Assembly: GCF_948472415.1 (NCBI RefSeq)
Contig: NZ_OX419519.1
Location: 4,154,001 to 4,218,000 of the forward strand
Source: Kitasatospora fiedleri
GTDB taxonomy: Bacteria; Actinomycetota; Actinomycetes; Streptomycetales; Streptomycetaceae
DNA: 64,000 nt
Reading direction: 5' to 3'
Below the pieces are notes generated by a model. It did no database searches. It saw only the letters and a list, made by a program, of their open reading frames with translations, and was not told the DNA's origin. Made by a program: the position numbers and the translations under genes. Positions 34,742 to 43,958 of the stretch are shown one piece after another (position 1 is the first letter of the stretch; every line of letters starts with the position of its first letter).

Positions 34742-35746
34742 ATGATGATCGATTACCAGAACCGAACGACGTCGAGGGGGACGGCGTCCGATCCCCTGGC
34801 CGCTGAACTGACCGGCGTCGTCAAGCGGTTCAGCAATGCCAAGGGCGAGGTGTTCACCGCGGTGAACGGGCTGGATCTGCGGATTCGGCGCGGCGAGGTG
34901 GTGGCGTTCCTCGGCCCGAACGGTGCCGGCAAGACCACCTCGATCGACATGCTGCTCGGGCTGACCCGCCCGGACGAGGGAGAGGTGCGGCTGTTCGGCA
35001 CCGACCCGGAGCAGGCCGTCCGGGCCGGCCGGGTGGCGGCGGTGCTCCAGTCCGGTGGGCTGCTGCCGGACCTGACCGTCGAGGCGACCGTGCACATGCT
35101 GGCCTCGCTGCACCCGGGCTCGGACCCGGAGCGCTGCATGGCCCGGGCCGACATCACCGAGCTGCGCGCCCGCCGGGTGGCGGCCTGCTCGGGCGGTGAG
35201 CAGCAGCGGCTGCGCTTCGCGCTGGCGCTGCTGTCCCGGCCGGACTTCCTGGTGCTGGACGAGCCGACGGCCGGCATGGACGTGGTGGCCCGGCGGAACT
35301 TCTGGGCGGCCGTCCGGGAGGACGCGGCGCGCGGCATGACGGTCATGTTCGCCACCCACTACATGGAGGAGGCGGACCAGTTCGCCGACCGGGTGGTGAT
35401 GATCGACAAGGGCGCGGTGGTGGCCGACGGCTCCGCCTCCTCGATCCGCTCGGCGATCAGCGGCCGGACCGTCTCGGCGGTGCTCAGCCCGTACGAGGCC
35501 GCCCTGGTGGCCCGGACCCCCGGGGTGCGCTCCAGCACCTCGCGCGGCGAGCGCACCTACTTCACCTGCACCGACTCGGACGCCCTGCTGCGGGTGCTGG
35601 TCGGCGAGACCCAGGCCCGGGACGTCGAGGTGGCGCCGCGCAGCCTGGAGGAGGCCTTCCTGGCCCTCACCGAGAACGCCCGCGAGGCCCGCGAGGCCCG
35701 CGCCGCCACTACCACCGCCGCCACCACCGCCAAGGAGAACGTCTGA
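34742..35746 (+). CDS. ABC transporter ATPase (drug-export type)
   Basis: The 334-residue ATPase has Walker A (LGPNGAGKTTSIDMLLGL), a signature variant (CSGGEQQRLRFALALL), Walker B (FLVLDEPTAGMD) and the switch His (MFATHYMEEADQ), plus a C-terminal accessory domain typical of DrrA-like exporters. ATG at 34742 has GTGAGGA upstream. Its stop overlaps the permease ATG by one base, so the pair is coupled. As the first unit of region B it probably exports the product or confers self-resistance. Confidence 0.88.
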   Translation: MMIDYQNRTTSRGTASDPLAAELTGVVKRFSNAKGEVFTAVNGLDLRIRRGEVVAFLGPNGAGKTTSIDMLLGLTRPDEGEVRLFGTDPEQAVRAGRVAAVLQSGGLLPDLTVEATVHMLASLHPGSDPERCMARADITELRARRVAACSGGEQQRLRFALALLSRPDFLVLDEPTAGMDVVARRNFWAAVREDAARGMTVMFATHYMEEADQFADRVVMIDKGAVVADGSASSIRSAISGRTVSAVLSPYEAALVARTPGVRSSTSRGERTYFTCTDSDALLRVLVGETQARDVEVAPRSLEEAFLALTENAREAREARAATTTAATTAKENV

Positions 35747-36540
35747 TGGCCGCCGTCACGGCGCCCGCCGCCCCCCGCACCTCGGTCTTCAACGGGGTCA
35801 ACCCGACCTTCGTCCGCTACGAGCTGCGCCGCCGCTTCAACCGCCAGACCACGATCTTCACGGTGCTGCTGCCCGCCGTGCTCTACCTGGCGCTGTTCCG
35901 CACCGCCCCGTCCGGCGGGGCCGACCTGCCGCACGGCAACTTCGCGGCCTGGATGATGATCGGCCAGGCGGTGTACGGCGCGGCCACCGCGGCGGTCAGC
36001 TCCGCCGCCACCATCTCGGTGGAGAAGTCGGTCGGCTGGATGCGGACCATCGCGATGAGCCCGCTCACCCCGCCGGGCTACCTGCTGGTCAAGGTGCTGT
36101 GCTCGGTGCTGATGGCCGGGGTGCCGGTCGTCATCGTGGGCGCGCTGGGCGCGCTGACCGGGGCGCACGCCGACGCGAACGTGTGGGTGGTCTCGCTGCT
36201 GGTGGCCTGGGTCGGGTCGGCGGTGTTCGCCGCGCTCGGCATCGGGATGGGCCTGGCGATGAAGCCCGACGTGGTGATGCACATGCCGGGCCTGACCATG
36301 ACCGCGCTGGCCTTCCTGGGCAACCTGTTCATCCCGCTCGGCGGCACCATGCTGGAGGTCTCCCGCTACACCCCGATGTACGGGGTGGCGACGCTGGCCC
36401 GGTACCCGCTGAACGACGGCTTCTCCTTCCACGGGGAGCACTCCAGCGTGGCCGGCGCGGTGTTCAACCTGCTGGCCTGGTTCGCCGGGTTCTCGTTCCT
36501 GGCGATCCGCCGCTTCCGCAAGTCCACCGGCCGCCCGTAG
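35746..36540 (+). CDS. ABC-2 type transporter permease
   Basis: The 264-residue membrane protein has six hydrophobic segments and the ABC-2/DrrB-like pattern (RTIAMSPLTPPGYLLVK after helix 2; YTPMYGVATLARYPL near the end). It forms the exporter with the upstream ATPase, to which it is translationally coupled. A hairpin at 36575-36593 follows, before the fabD-like gene. Confidence 0.85.
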   Translation: MAAVTAPAAPRTSVFNGVNPTFVRYELRRRFNRQTTIFTVLLPAVLYLALFRTAPSGGADLPHGNFAAWMMIGQAVYGAATAAVSSAATISVEKSVGWMRTIAMSPLTPPGYLLVKVLCSVLMAGVPVVIVGALGALTGAHADANVWVVSLLVAWVGSAVFAALGIGMGLAMKPDVVMHMPGLTMTALAFLGNLFIPLGGTMLEVSRYTPMYGVATLARYPLNDGFSFHGEHSSVAGAVFNLLAWFAGFSFLAIRRFRKSTGRP

Positions 36541-36574
36541 CCGGGACCGCACAGCTCCGTCATCCACGCATCCG

Positions 36575-36593
36575 GCGCCCGCCTCCCGGGCGC
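36575..36593 (+). terminator. short hairpin between permease and fabD-like genes
   Basis: GCGCCCG-CCTCC-CGGGCGC forms a seven-bp stem without a T run. It may attenuate read-through from the exporter genes into the biosynthetic operon. Confidence 0.4.
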
Positions 36594-36622
36594 GGGCCCC
36601 ACCCGAAAGGGGGTTAGAACAC

Positions 36623-37570
36623 ATGTTCGCATTCATCGCGCCGGGCCAGGGCTCCCAGACCCCGGGCCTGCTGGCCGCCTGGCTGCGCGACCCGGCCACC
36701 GCCGAGCGGGTGCGGGCCTGGTCCGAGGCCGCCGACGTCGACCTCGTCCAGCTCGGCACCAAGGCCCCGGCCGCCGAGATCGCCCGCACCGAGCACACCC
36801 AGCCGCTCCTGGTGGCCGCCGGACTGCTCGCCCACCACGCCCTCCGGGACGCCGTCCCGGACGGCGCCGCGGTGGCGGCCGGCCACTCGGTCGGCGAACT
36901 CACCGCCGCCGCGTACGCCGGGGTGCTGAGCCCCGCCGACGCGGTCCGGCTGGCCGCGGTCCGCGGCCGGGCGATGGCGGTGGCCTGCACCGAGGCGCCC
37001 ACCTCGATGGCCGCCGTGGTCGGCGGCGAGCAGAGCGAAGTCCTGGATCGAATAGGAGAGTTGGGCCTGTACGCGGCGACCTTCAACGGCCCCGGCCAGA
37101 TCGTCGCGGCCGGCCTGGCCGACACCCTCGACCAGCTCGCCGCCGCCCCGCCGGCCGGCGCCACCGTCAAGCGGCTCAGCGTCGCCGGCGCCTTCCACAC
37201 CCCGTACATGGAGTCGGCCCGGCAGTCCTTCGAGGAGGCCGCCGCCCGGGTGCCGTTCGCCCGGCCGTCCCACCCGCTGCTCGGCAACGCCGACGGCGCG
37301 GCCGTCACCGACCCGGACGAGATCCGCCGTCGGCTGGTCCGGCAGGTGGTCAGCCCGGTCCGCTGGGACCTGTGCCTGCTCCAACTCGCCTCCGTGGCAC
37401 CGGAACTGACGGTGTCGCTGCCGCCCGCCAAGACACTGGCGAGCATCCTCAAGCGCCAGCACCCCGAGCTCGACGTCCTGTCCGTCACCACCGCCCGGGA
37501 CGTCGCCCGGGCCCGGGAGCGGCTGACCGCCCCCGCCGGCCGAGGAGTGTCCGCCCATGCCGGTGTCTGA
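36623..37570 (+). CDS. malonyl-CoA:ACP transacylase (FabD-like)
   Basis: The 315-residue acyltransferase has the N-terminal FIAPGQGSQ, the nucleophile elbow GHSVGE (Ser89) and AGAFHTPYM (His192), the catalytic pair of FabD enzymes. It loads malonyl groups on the cluster's carrier protein. ATG at 36623 follows AAAGGGGG. Its end overlaps the acyl ligase start by 14 bp. A dedicated MCAT is uncommon in type II PKS clusters, which usually borrow the primary one. Confidence 0.9.
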   Translation: MFAFIAPGQGSQTPGLLAAWLRDPATAERVRAWSEAADVDLVQLGTKAPAAEIARTEHTQPLLVAAGLLAHHALRDAVPDGAAVAAGHSVGELTAAAYAGVLSPADAVRLAAVRGRAMAVACTEAPTSMAAVVGGEQSEVLDRIGELGLYAATFNGPGQIVAAGLADTLDQLAAAPPAGATVKRLSVAGAFHTPYMESARQSFEEAAARVPFARPSHPLLGNADGAAVTDPDEIRRRLVRQVVSPVRWDLCLLQLASVAPELTVSLPPAKTLASILKRQHPELDVLSVTTARDVARARERLTAPAGRGVSAHAGV

Positions 37571-39128
37571 CCTGCTCGAGTACCCGCTCAGCGAGCGGGC
37601 CGACCACCCCGCCGTGATCGACGCCCAGGGCACCCTGGACTACCGGGAGCTGGGCACCGCCGTGGAACGCGCCGTCGGCTGGCTGCGCGGCCAGGGCATC
37701 GCCCCCGGCGACCGGGTGGTGTACGCCGGAGGCAACGACCGGGCCTTCCTGGCCCTGTTCTGGGCCACCCTGCGCACCGGCGCCGTCTTCGTCCCCGTCC
37801 ACCCCGAACTGACCGACCACCAGGTCGACCACATCGTCGCCGACAGCGGCGCCGCCCTCGCGGTCTGCCGCCCGGCGGCCGGCCGCCGGGCCGCCCGCAC
37901 CGTCGAGGTCGGCCCGGCCTGGCAGCAGGTGCTCGCCACCCCCGCGGACCCGTACCGGGCCGAGGTCGACGAGGACGCGGTGGCGCTGCTGATCTACACC
38001 TCCGGCACCACCGGCCGCCCCAAGGGCGTGGTCTGCCCGCACCGCCAGATGCTCGCCGCCGTCGACGCCGTCAACGCCTGCCTCGGCTACGAGGAGCAGG
38101 ACGTGGTGCTCTGCCGGCTGCCGCTCTCCTTCGACTACGGCCTCTACCAGGCCCTGATGTCCGCCCTGGTCGGCGCCACCCTGGTCCTGGCCCGGCGCAG
38201 CGAGGACATGGGCCTGCTGCGGCTGATCGAACGCACCGGCGTCACCGTCGTCCCGCTGGTGCCCTCGCTGGCCCAGATCCTCACCCTGCTCCAGGGCAAG
38301 CTCCACCGGCCCACCAGGGTCCGGCTGTTCACCAACACCGGCGCCCGCCCCGGCCGGGCCGTCACCGCCGAACTGCTGGAGCTGTTCCCCGGCTCCGAGT
38401 TCGCCTCGATGTACGGCATGACCGAGTGCAAGCGGATCTCCATCCTCGACCCCGAGGAGTACGCCGAGCACCCCGACTCGGTCGGCCCGGCCATCCCCGG
38501 CGACCGCATCCGCATCCTGGCCGCCGACGGCACCGAGCTCGGCCCCCGGCAGACCGGCGAGATCACCGTCTCCGGCCCCACCGTGATGGCCGGCTACTGG
38601 GGCATCCCGCTGGACGAGCAGAGCCGGTTCGTCCGCCGCCCCGACGGCACGCTGGAACTGCGCACCGGCGACAAGGGCTGGCTCGACGAGGACGGCCGGC
38701 TGTACTTCGTCGGCCGCGACGACGACATCATCAAGCGCCGCGGCATGCGGATCGCCCTCACCGAGGTCGAGGACGCCGCCGAGCGCATCCCCGGCGTCAG
38801 CGCCGCCGTCGCGCTGCGCCCCGAACCCGAGGGCGCCCCGCTGCTGCTGGCCGTGCACGGCACCCTCCCGCCGGAGCGGGTCCGGGCGCTGCTGGCCGAG
38901 CGGCTCGACCACAGCCGGATGCCCGACCAGGTCGTCCCGATCGCCGCCGTCCCGCTGACCGCCAACGGCAAGCCCGACCGGGCCGCCGCCAAGCGCCTGG
39001 TCGAGGCCGCCGGGAGCGCCGCGAGCACCGCCGACGCGCCGGCCGCCGTCCCGCCGATCGCCGCGAGCACCGCCCCCCAGACCACCACCGCATCCCCGAG
39101 GAGCAGCCATGAACCAGTCGCAGTTTGA
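37557..39128 (+). CDS. AMP-dependent acyl/aminoacyl-ACP ligase
   Basis: The 523-residue ANL enzyme carries IYTSGTTGRPKGV (A3), MYGMTECKR (A5), RTGDKGWLDEDG (A7), RDDDIIKRRGMRI (A8) and the catalytic Lys in ANGKPDRAAAKRL (A10). It activates a carboxylic or amino acid as the adenylate and should load the carrier protein encoded just downstream, which it overlaps by 20 bp. An Ala/Thr/Pro-rich tail of 40 residues follows the A10 motif. Substrate specificity cannot be read with confidence. Confidence 0.88.
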   Translation: MPVSDLLEYPLSERADHPAVIDAQGTLDYRELGTAVERAVGWLRGQGIAPGDRVVYAGGNDRAFLALFWATLRTGAVFVPVHPELTDHQVDHIVADSGAALAVCRPAAGRRAARTVEVGPAWQQVLATPADPYRAEVDEDAVALLIYTSGTTGRPKGVVCPHRQMLAAVDAVNACLGYEEQDVVLCRLPLSFDYGLYQALMSALVGATLVLARRSEDMGLLRLIERTGVTVVPLVPSLAQILTLLQGKLHRPTRVRLFTNTGARPGRAVTAELLELFPGSEFASMYGMTECKRISILDPEEYAEHPDSVGPAIPGDRIRILAADGTELGPRQTGEITVSGPTVMAGYWGIPLDEQSRFVRRPDGTLELRTGDKGWLDEDGRLYFVGRDDDIIKRRGMRIALTEVEDAAERIPGVSAAVALRPEPEGAPLLLAVHGTLPPERVRALLAERLDHSRMPDQVVPIAAVPLTANGKPDRAAAKRLVEAAGSAASTADAPAAVPPIAASTAPQTTTASPRSSHEPVAV

Positions 39129-39351
39129 CCAGCTCGTCGAACGGACCTGCTCGGTGCAGGTCACCGACTCCGAGACCCCGCTGGTGGACCTGGGCGTCGA
39201 CTCCCTGCACACCATCGCCCTGCTGATGGCGATCGAGGAGGAGTTCGGCTTCGAGGTCGACCCCGACGCCCTCGCCGACCCGGCGCTCGCCTCCCCGGCC
39301 GGCCTGCTGCGCTACGTGCACGCCAACACCGCCGCCCCGGCCGGGATCTGA
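39109..39351 (+). CDS. acyl/peptidyl carrier protein 1
   Basis: The 80-residue carrier protein has the phosphopantetheine site LGVDSLHTIAL (Ser32) in a short four-helix fold. Coupling to the AMP ligase suggests it carries the ligase's product, perhaps the starter or an amino acid. A second, longer carrier is encoded at 45797, so the two likely have different jobs. Confidence 0.88.
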   Translation: MNQSQFDQLVERTCSVQVTDSETPLVDLGVDSLHTIALLMAIEEEFGFEVDPDALADPALASPAGLLRYVHANTAAPAGI

Positions 39352-39364
39352 GGACCGAACAGCC

Positions 39365-40570
39365 ATGTGGACCGACACCAGACCCCCGGCCGAGATGCCG
39401 AAGCTGTTCGAGCGGGGCGCGGACGTGATCTCCCTGGCCGGCGGACTGCCCGACCTGGACGTCCTGCCGCTGGCGGAGATATCCGCCCAGCTCGCCCGGC
39501 TCGTGCGGCTCGGCGGCAAGCTCGCCCTCCAGTACACCACCCCGCACGTCGCCAAGGCGCTCGTCCCCGCCGTCGCCGACCTGATGGCCCGGGAGGACGG
39601 CCGGGCCGACGCGGAGAACCTGATCCCCACCAGCGGCTCGCAGATGGGCCTGACCGCCGTCGCGCTGGCCCTGGGCGCCCCCGGCGACACCATCCTGGTG
39701 CAGACCCCCGCCTACCCCGGCGCCACCGCCGCGTTCCGCACCGCCGGCCTGCGCCCGCACGCCGCGGCCGAGGACGCCGACGGGATCGACCCGCAGCGGC
39801 TGCGCCGCGACGTCGCCGAACTGCGCGCCGCCGGGCACACCGTCCGGCTGCTCTACACCAACCCGACCTTCCAGAACCCCACCGGCGCCACCCTCGCCGT
39901 CCCGCGCCGGGCCGAGGTCCTCGCCGCCTGCCGCGAGCTCGACCTGCTGCTGGTCGAGGACAACCCGTACGGGCTGCTCGGCTTCGACGGCACCACCACC
40001 GCCCTGTTCCAGTCCCTCGACCCGCAGCGGGTGGTCTACCTCGGGACGTTCTCCAAGATCTTCGCGCCCGGCCTGCGCTCCGGCTGGATCGCCGCCCCCG
40101 CGCACCTGCGGCACGACCTGGCCCGGGTCGCCGAGATCATCTCGCTGTCGCCCTCCGCGCTCGCCCAGGGCGCGCTGGCCGCCTACTACTCCCGCTCCGG
40201 CTGGAGCGACCTGATCGACCGCTACCGGGACGGCTACCGCGAGCGCTGCGCCCTGATGGCCGACGCACTGGACGCCGAACTCGGCACCGACAGCCCCTGG
40301 CACTGGCAGCGCCCCGCCGGCGGCTTCTACCTGTGGCTGCGCCACCGCGACCGGGCCGACGCCGGACCGTACGCGCGGGCCGCCGCCGACCGCGGCGTCT
40401 CGGTCGTCCCCGGCGGGCACTTCTCGATCGACGGCGAGCACGCCGACGGCCTGCGGCTGTGCTTCAGCAACGTGCCCCGCAAGAAGATCGCCGAGGGGAT
40501 CGGCCGACTGGCCGCCGCCCTCACCGAAACCCCCGCCGCCGCCCGCGAGCTGGCGGAGGTGGCCGGATGA
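39365..40570 (+). CDS. PLP-dependent aminotransferase, 2-aminoadipate transaminase type
   Basis: The 401-residue fold-type I enzyme resembles LysN/MocR-type aminotransferases without a DNA-binding domain: ISLAGGLPDLDVLP, TSGSQMGL, TNPTFQNPTG, EDNPYGLLGF and the PLP Lys in GTFSKIFAPGLRSGW. It would transaminate a 2-oxoacid or amine in the pathway. ATGA overlap links it to the LanB-like gene. The coupled partner suggests it makes the amine or amino acid which that enzyme uses. Confidence 0.85.
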   Translation: MWTDTRPPAEMPKLFERGADVISLAGGLPDLDVLPLAEISAQLARLVRLGGKLALQYTTPHVAKALVPAVADLMAREDGRADAENLIPTSGSQMGLTAVALALGAPGDTILVQTPAYPGATAAFRTAGLRPHAAAEDADGIDPQRLRRDVAELRAAGHTVRLLYTNPTFQNPTGATLAVPRRAEVLAACRELDLLLVEDNPYGLLGFDGTTTALFQSLDPQRVVYLGTFSKIFAPGLRSGWIAAPAHLRHDLARVAEIISLSPSALAQGALAAYYSRSGWSDLIDRYRDGYRERCALMADALDAELGTDSPWHWQRPAGGFYLWLRHRDRADAGPYARAAADRGVSVVPGGHFSIDGEHADGLRLCFSNVPRKKIAEGIGRLAAALTETPAAARELAEVAG

Positions 40571-42906
40571 CCGCGCCCGCCGTCGAGGCCCCCGCCGCCG
40601 ACTGGGCGGACTTCGGCCCGCGCCACCCGCTGGCCGGCACCGACTGGAAGGTCTGGGGCGTCGGACTGCTGCGCAACGCCGGCTTCCCGGTCTCCGGCCT
40701 CGACCTGATCGGCGGCACCCGCGCCCCGGCCGCCGCCGCCGCGCTCGCCGCCGGCCGCGCCACCGAGGACGAGTTCCGCGCCGCCTACACCGCCGACACC
40801 GACCACGAGGGCGCCGCCCTCGCCGCCCTCGCCACCGACCCCAAGCTCCGCCTCGCCATCGCCTGGCAGAACCGCACCGTCTTCCGCGTCCTCGACTCGC
40901 TGGCCGCCCCCGGCGGCAAGGAGACCAAGCGCCGCCAGCGCGAACGCACCCTCGCCATGTACTGGCTGCGCTACTGCGCCAAGGCCGACACCATCGGCTT
41001 CTTCGGCCCCGCCGCCTGGATCGGCGTCGGCCGCACCGACCGCGCCGTCACGATCGAGAACGGCCCCGGCCTGGTCGCCGCCACGCACACCGCGCTGGAA
41101 CGCTGGACGGTCGCCGCGATCGCCGACCGGATGGCCGAACAGCCCGGCGCCCGCTGGTGGTTCCCGCCGATGCTCCGCCCCGACGTCCACCTGGACGGCG
41201 AACAGCTGGTGCTCCCCACCCGCAAGGTGCTGCGGCTGCGCCCCGAGGAGGCCCAGGTGCTGCGGCTCGCCGACGGCGACCGCAACGCCGAGCAGATCAC
41301 CGACCTGCTGGTCGCCGAACACGGCTGGGACGCCGCCACCGCCCGCCCGCGGGTCGAGAAGACGCTGGGCCGGCTGCTGCGCCAGCGCGTGCTCGGCTGG
41401 GACGCCAACATCCCGGTCGACGTCCGGGCCGAGGAGGTGCTGCGCCGCCGGGTCGCGGCGATCGGCGACCCCGCCCTGTTCGTCCGCTACGACGCGGTGC
41501 TCACCGAACTCGCCCGGCTCAAGGACGCCGTGCACCGGGCCCGGACCGCCGAGCAGCTGGTCGAGGCGCTGGACGCGCTGGACGCCCACTTCGTCGAGGT
41601 GACCGGCCAGGCCGCCTCCCGCGAGGAGGGCAAGGCGTACGCCGGCCGCACCCTCAGCTACCAGGACGCGCTGCGGGACTGCCGGATGGAGCTCGGCCGG
41701 GACTTCCTGGACGGCATCGCCCGCCCGCTCGCCCTGGTCGCCGACGCCGCCGACTGGTTCGGCAACCGCCTCGCCGAACTCGTCGAGGCCGAGGTCGCGG
41801 GCTTCGTCCGCACCGCCGCCGGCCGGCTGCCCGCCGGCGCCCCCGTCACGCTGGCCGACGTCTGGCCGCAGACCCTGGCGCTGTTCTGGGGCGAGCACGA
41901 CCACCCCGTGCAGCAGGCCGTCCGGGAGCTCGCGCTCAAGTGGCGCGAGGTGATCGGGGAGGCGCCCGAGGGCGCCACCCGGATCGACCTGGCGGTCGAC
42001 GCGATCGCCGACCGGGCGCGGCAGGTCTTCGCCACCGGGCCGGTGCGCTCCCCGCACCTGGCCGTGCACAGCCCGGACCTCCAGGTGGTGGCCCGCTCGG
42101 TGGACGCCGTCAACGCCGGCGAGCACCTGGTGGTGCTCGGCGAGATGCACGCCTGCCTGGCCACCCTCGACCTGCCCTTCCTGGACTGGACGGCCGACGG
42201 CGGCTCGGTGCGCGACAAGGTCAACCGGGCGATCGGCGCCGAACGGCTGGTGCCGCTGCTCCCGGTCGGCTGGAAGCGCAACAGCGGACGGATGGTCCCC
42301 GCCCCGATCGGCGAGGGCGACCGGCTGATCGGCTTCACCCGCGCCCCGTTCGACCGGCGCGACCGGATCGAGCCCGCGGTCTCCATCACGCTGGCCGAAC
42401 AGGACGGCACCGTCACCGCGACCACCGCCGACGGCCGCTCCCGCTCGCTGTCCGAACTGCTCGCCGCGCTCATCTCGATCATCGCCTGCGACGCCTTCAA
42501 GATCGGCCTGGACCGCCCGCACGCCCCCCGGGTCACCCTGGACGACCTGGTGCTGTTCCGGGAGACCTGGCGGCTGCCGCTGGCCGGCCTGGCCCTGCCC
42601 GCCAAGGCCGACCGGCACCGCGACTACCTGGCGGTGCGCCGCTGGGTGACCGACCGCGGGCTGCCCGACCGGGCCTTCGTCAAGTTCCCCGAGGAGACCA
42701 AGCCCTCCCTGGTCGACTTCACCAGCCCCGTGCTGGTGCTCTCCTTCGCCAACCTCGTCCGCCGGGCGCTGCAGGCCGACCCGGACGCCGGGGTGACCGT
42801 CAGCGAGCCGCTGCCGGCCACCGAGGAGTCCTGGCTGCCCGACGCCGACGGCGAGCGCTACGTCAGTGAGCTGCGGCTCCAGATCAGCCGAGAGGTGCCC
42901 CAATGA
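40567..42906 (+). CDS. stand-alone LanB-like protein (lantibiotic dehydratase N-domain / PEARL-like)
   Basis: The 779-residue protein resembles the N-terminal, tRNA-dependent domain of class I lanthipeptide dehydratases. The most telling stretch is YWLRYCAKADTIGFFGP, which matches the conserved LanB pattern around R-x-x-PFGLF. Overall length fits glutamylation-domain-only or peptide aminoacyl-tRNA ligase (PEARL) proteins; there is no C-terminal elimination domain. No LanC, protease or precursor peptide is near. It overlaps the aminotransferase and SbnA-like genes by four bases each. In this context it may transfer an amino acid from tRNA to a carrier-bound or small-molecule acceptor. Family call moderate; function unknown. 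Confidence 0.65.
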   Translation: MTAPAVEAPAADWADFGPRHPLAGTDWKVWGVGLLRNAGFPVSGLDLIGGTRAPAAAAALAAGRATEDEFRAAYTADTDHEGAALAALATDPKLRLAIAWQNRTVFRVLDSLAAPGGKETKRRQRERTLAMYWLRYCAKADTIGFFGPAAWIGVGRTDRAVTIENGPGLVAATHTALERWTVAAIADRMAEQPGARWWFPPMLRPDVHLDGEQLVLPTRKVLRLRPEEAQVLRLADGDRNAEQITDLLVAEHGWDAATARPRVEKTLGRLLRQRVLGWDANIPVDVRAEEVLRRRVAAIGDPALFVRYDAVLTELARLKDAVHRARTAEQLVEALDALDAHFVEVTGQAASREEGKAYAGRTLSYQDALRDCRMELGRDFLDGIARPLALVADAADWFGNRLAELVEAEVAGFVRTAAGRLPAGAPVTLADVWPQTLALFWGEHDHPVQQAVRELALKWREVIGEAPEGATRIDLAVDAIADRARQVFATGPVRSPHLAVHSPDLQVVARSVDAVNAGEHLVVLGEMHACLATLDLPFLDWTADGGSVRDKVNRAIGAERLVPLLPVGWKRNSGRMVPAPIGEGDRLIGFTRAPFDRRDRIEPAVSITLAEQDGTVTATTADGRSRSLSELLAALISIIACDAFKIGLDRPHAPRVTLDDLVLFRETWRLPLAGLALPAKADRHRDYLAVRRWVTDRGLPDRAFVKFPEETKPSLVDFTSPVLVLSFANLVRRALQADPDAGVTVSEPLPATEESWLPDADGERYVSELRLQISREVPQ

Positions 42907-43958
42907 CCGTGCTCGTCCCCGACGGCGCCACGGTGCGGGCCCGCCCGCACCGGCCGTCGGACCCCGACATCGTCGCCACGATCGGCGGAACCCCGCTGGT
43001 GGCGCTGGACCGACTCTTCCCGCCCGCCCGCTTCCAGGTGTACGCCAAGTGCGAGCGGTTCAACCCCGGCGGCTCCATCAAGGACCGCGCCGCCAAGTCG
43101 ATGGTCGAACAGGCCATCGCCACCGGACGGATCGTCCCCGGCGTCTCCACCGTGGTGGAGTCCTCCTCCGGGAACCTGGGCATCGCACTCGCCCAGCTGT
43201 GCAACTTCCACCGGCTCGGCCTGGTCATCGTGGTCGACCCGCGCACCACCCCGCAGAACCTCGCCATCATGCGGGCCTACGGCGCCAAGGTGGAGGTGGT
43301 CGAGCACCGCGACCCCGCCACCGGCGAGTACCTGCCGGCCCGGATCGCCCGGGTCCGGCACCTGCTGGAGACCGTCCCCGACGCCTGGTGGCCCAACCAG
43401 TACGCCAACGAGGACAACGCGCGGGCCCACCGCACCACCATGCGCGAGATCGTGGACGCGCTGCCCGCCGCCCCCGACTACCTGTTCCTGGCGGCCGGCA
43501 CCACCGGCACGCTGCGCGGCTGCGCCGAGTACATCCACGACCAGCAACTGCCCACCCGGGTGGTCGCGGTGGACGCCGTCGGCAGCGTGATCTTCGGGCC
43601 GCCGCAGCCCTGGGAGTCCTCCCACCAGCGCACCATCCCCGGCCACGGCGCCGCGGTCGTCCCCGCCCTGCTCAAGCCGGGCCTGGCCGACCGGGTGGTC
43701 AAGGTGACCGACTCGGAGTGCATCCGGGGCTGCCGCAGCCTGCTGGGCCAGGAGTCGATCCTGGCCGGCGGCTCCTCCGGCGCGGTGATCGCCGCGATCG
43801 GGCAGTCCGCCTCCTGGATCGAGCCCGGCGCCACCTGCGTGGCCGTCCTCCCGGACGGCGGCGACCGCTACCTCGACACCATCTACGACGACCAGTGGGT
43901 CGAGACCTACCTCCGGCAGTACCTGCCGCCCACCGAGCAAGAGAGAGGGACGACATGA
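42903..43958 (+). CDS. sbnA: SbnA-like PLP enzyme of 2,3-diaminopropionate synthesis
   Basis: The 351-residue cysteine-synthase-fold enzyme has the PLP Lys60 in NPGGSIKDRAAKS, the substrate loop ESSSGNLGIALAQL, and the GGSSGAVIAA and LPDGGDRYLDT phosphate/PLP motifs. In staphyloferrin B and related pathways SbnA joins O-phosphoserine and glutamate to N-(aminocarboxyethyl)glutamate. The next gene is its normal partner SbnB, coupled by ATGA overlap. The pair predicts L-2,3-diaminopropionate as a building block. Confidence 0.85.
   Translation: MTVLVPDGATVRARPHRPSDPDIVATIGGTPLVALDRLFPPARFQVYAKCERFNPGGSIKDRAAKSMVEQAIATGRIVPGVSTVVESSSGNLGIALAQLCNFHRLGLVIVVDPRTTPQNLAIMRAYGAKVEVVEHRDPATGEYLPARIARVRHLLETVPDAWWPNQYANEDNARAHRTTMREIVDALPAAPDYLFLAAGTTGTLRGCAEYIHDQQLPTRVVAVDAVGSVIFGPPQPWESSHQRTIPGHGAAVVPALLKPGLADRVVKVTDSECIRGCRSLLGQESILAGGSSGAVIAAIGQSASWIEPGATCVAVLPDGGDRYLDTIYDDQWVETYLRQYLPPTEQERGTT

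Noticed and set aside
40567..42906. Class I lanthipeptide cluster
   Set aside because: There is no LanC, precursor peptide, protease or elimination domain near the LanB-like gene, and the surroundings are carrier-protein chemistry.
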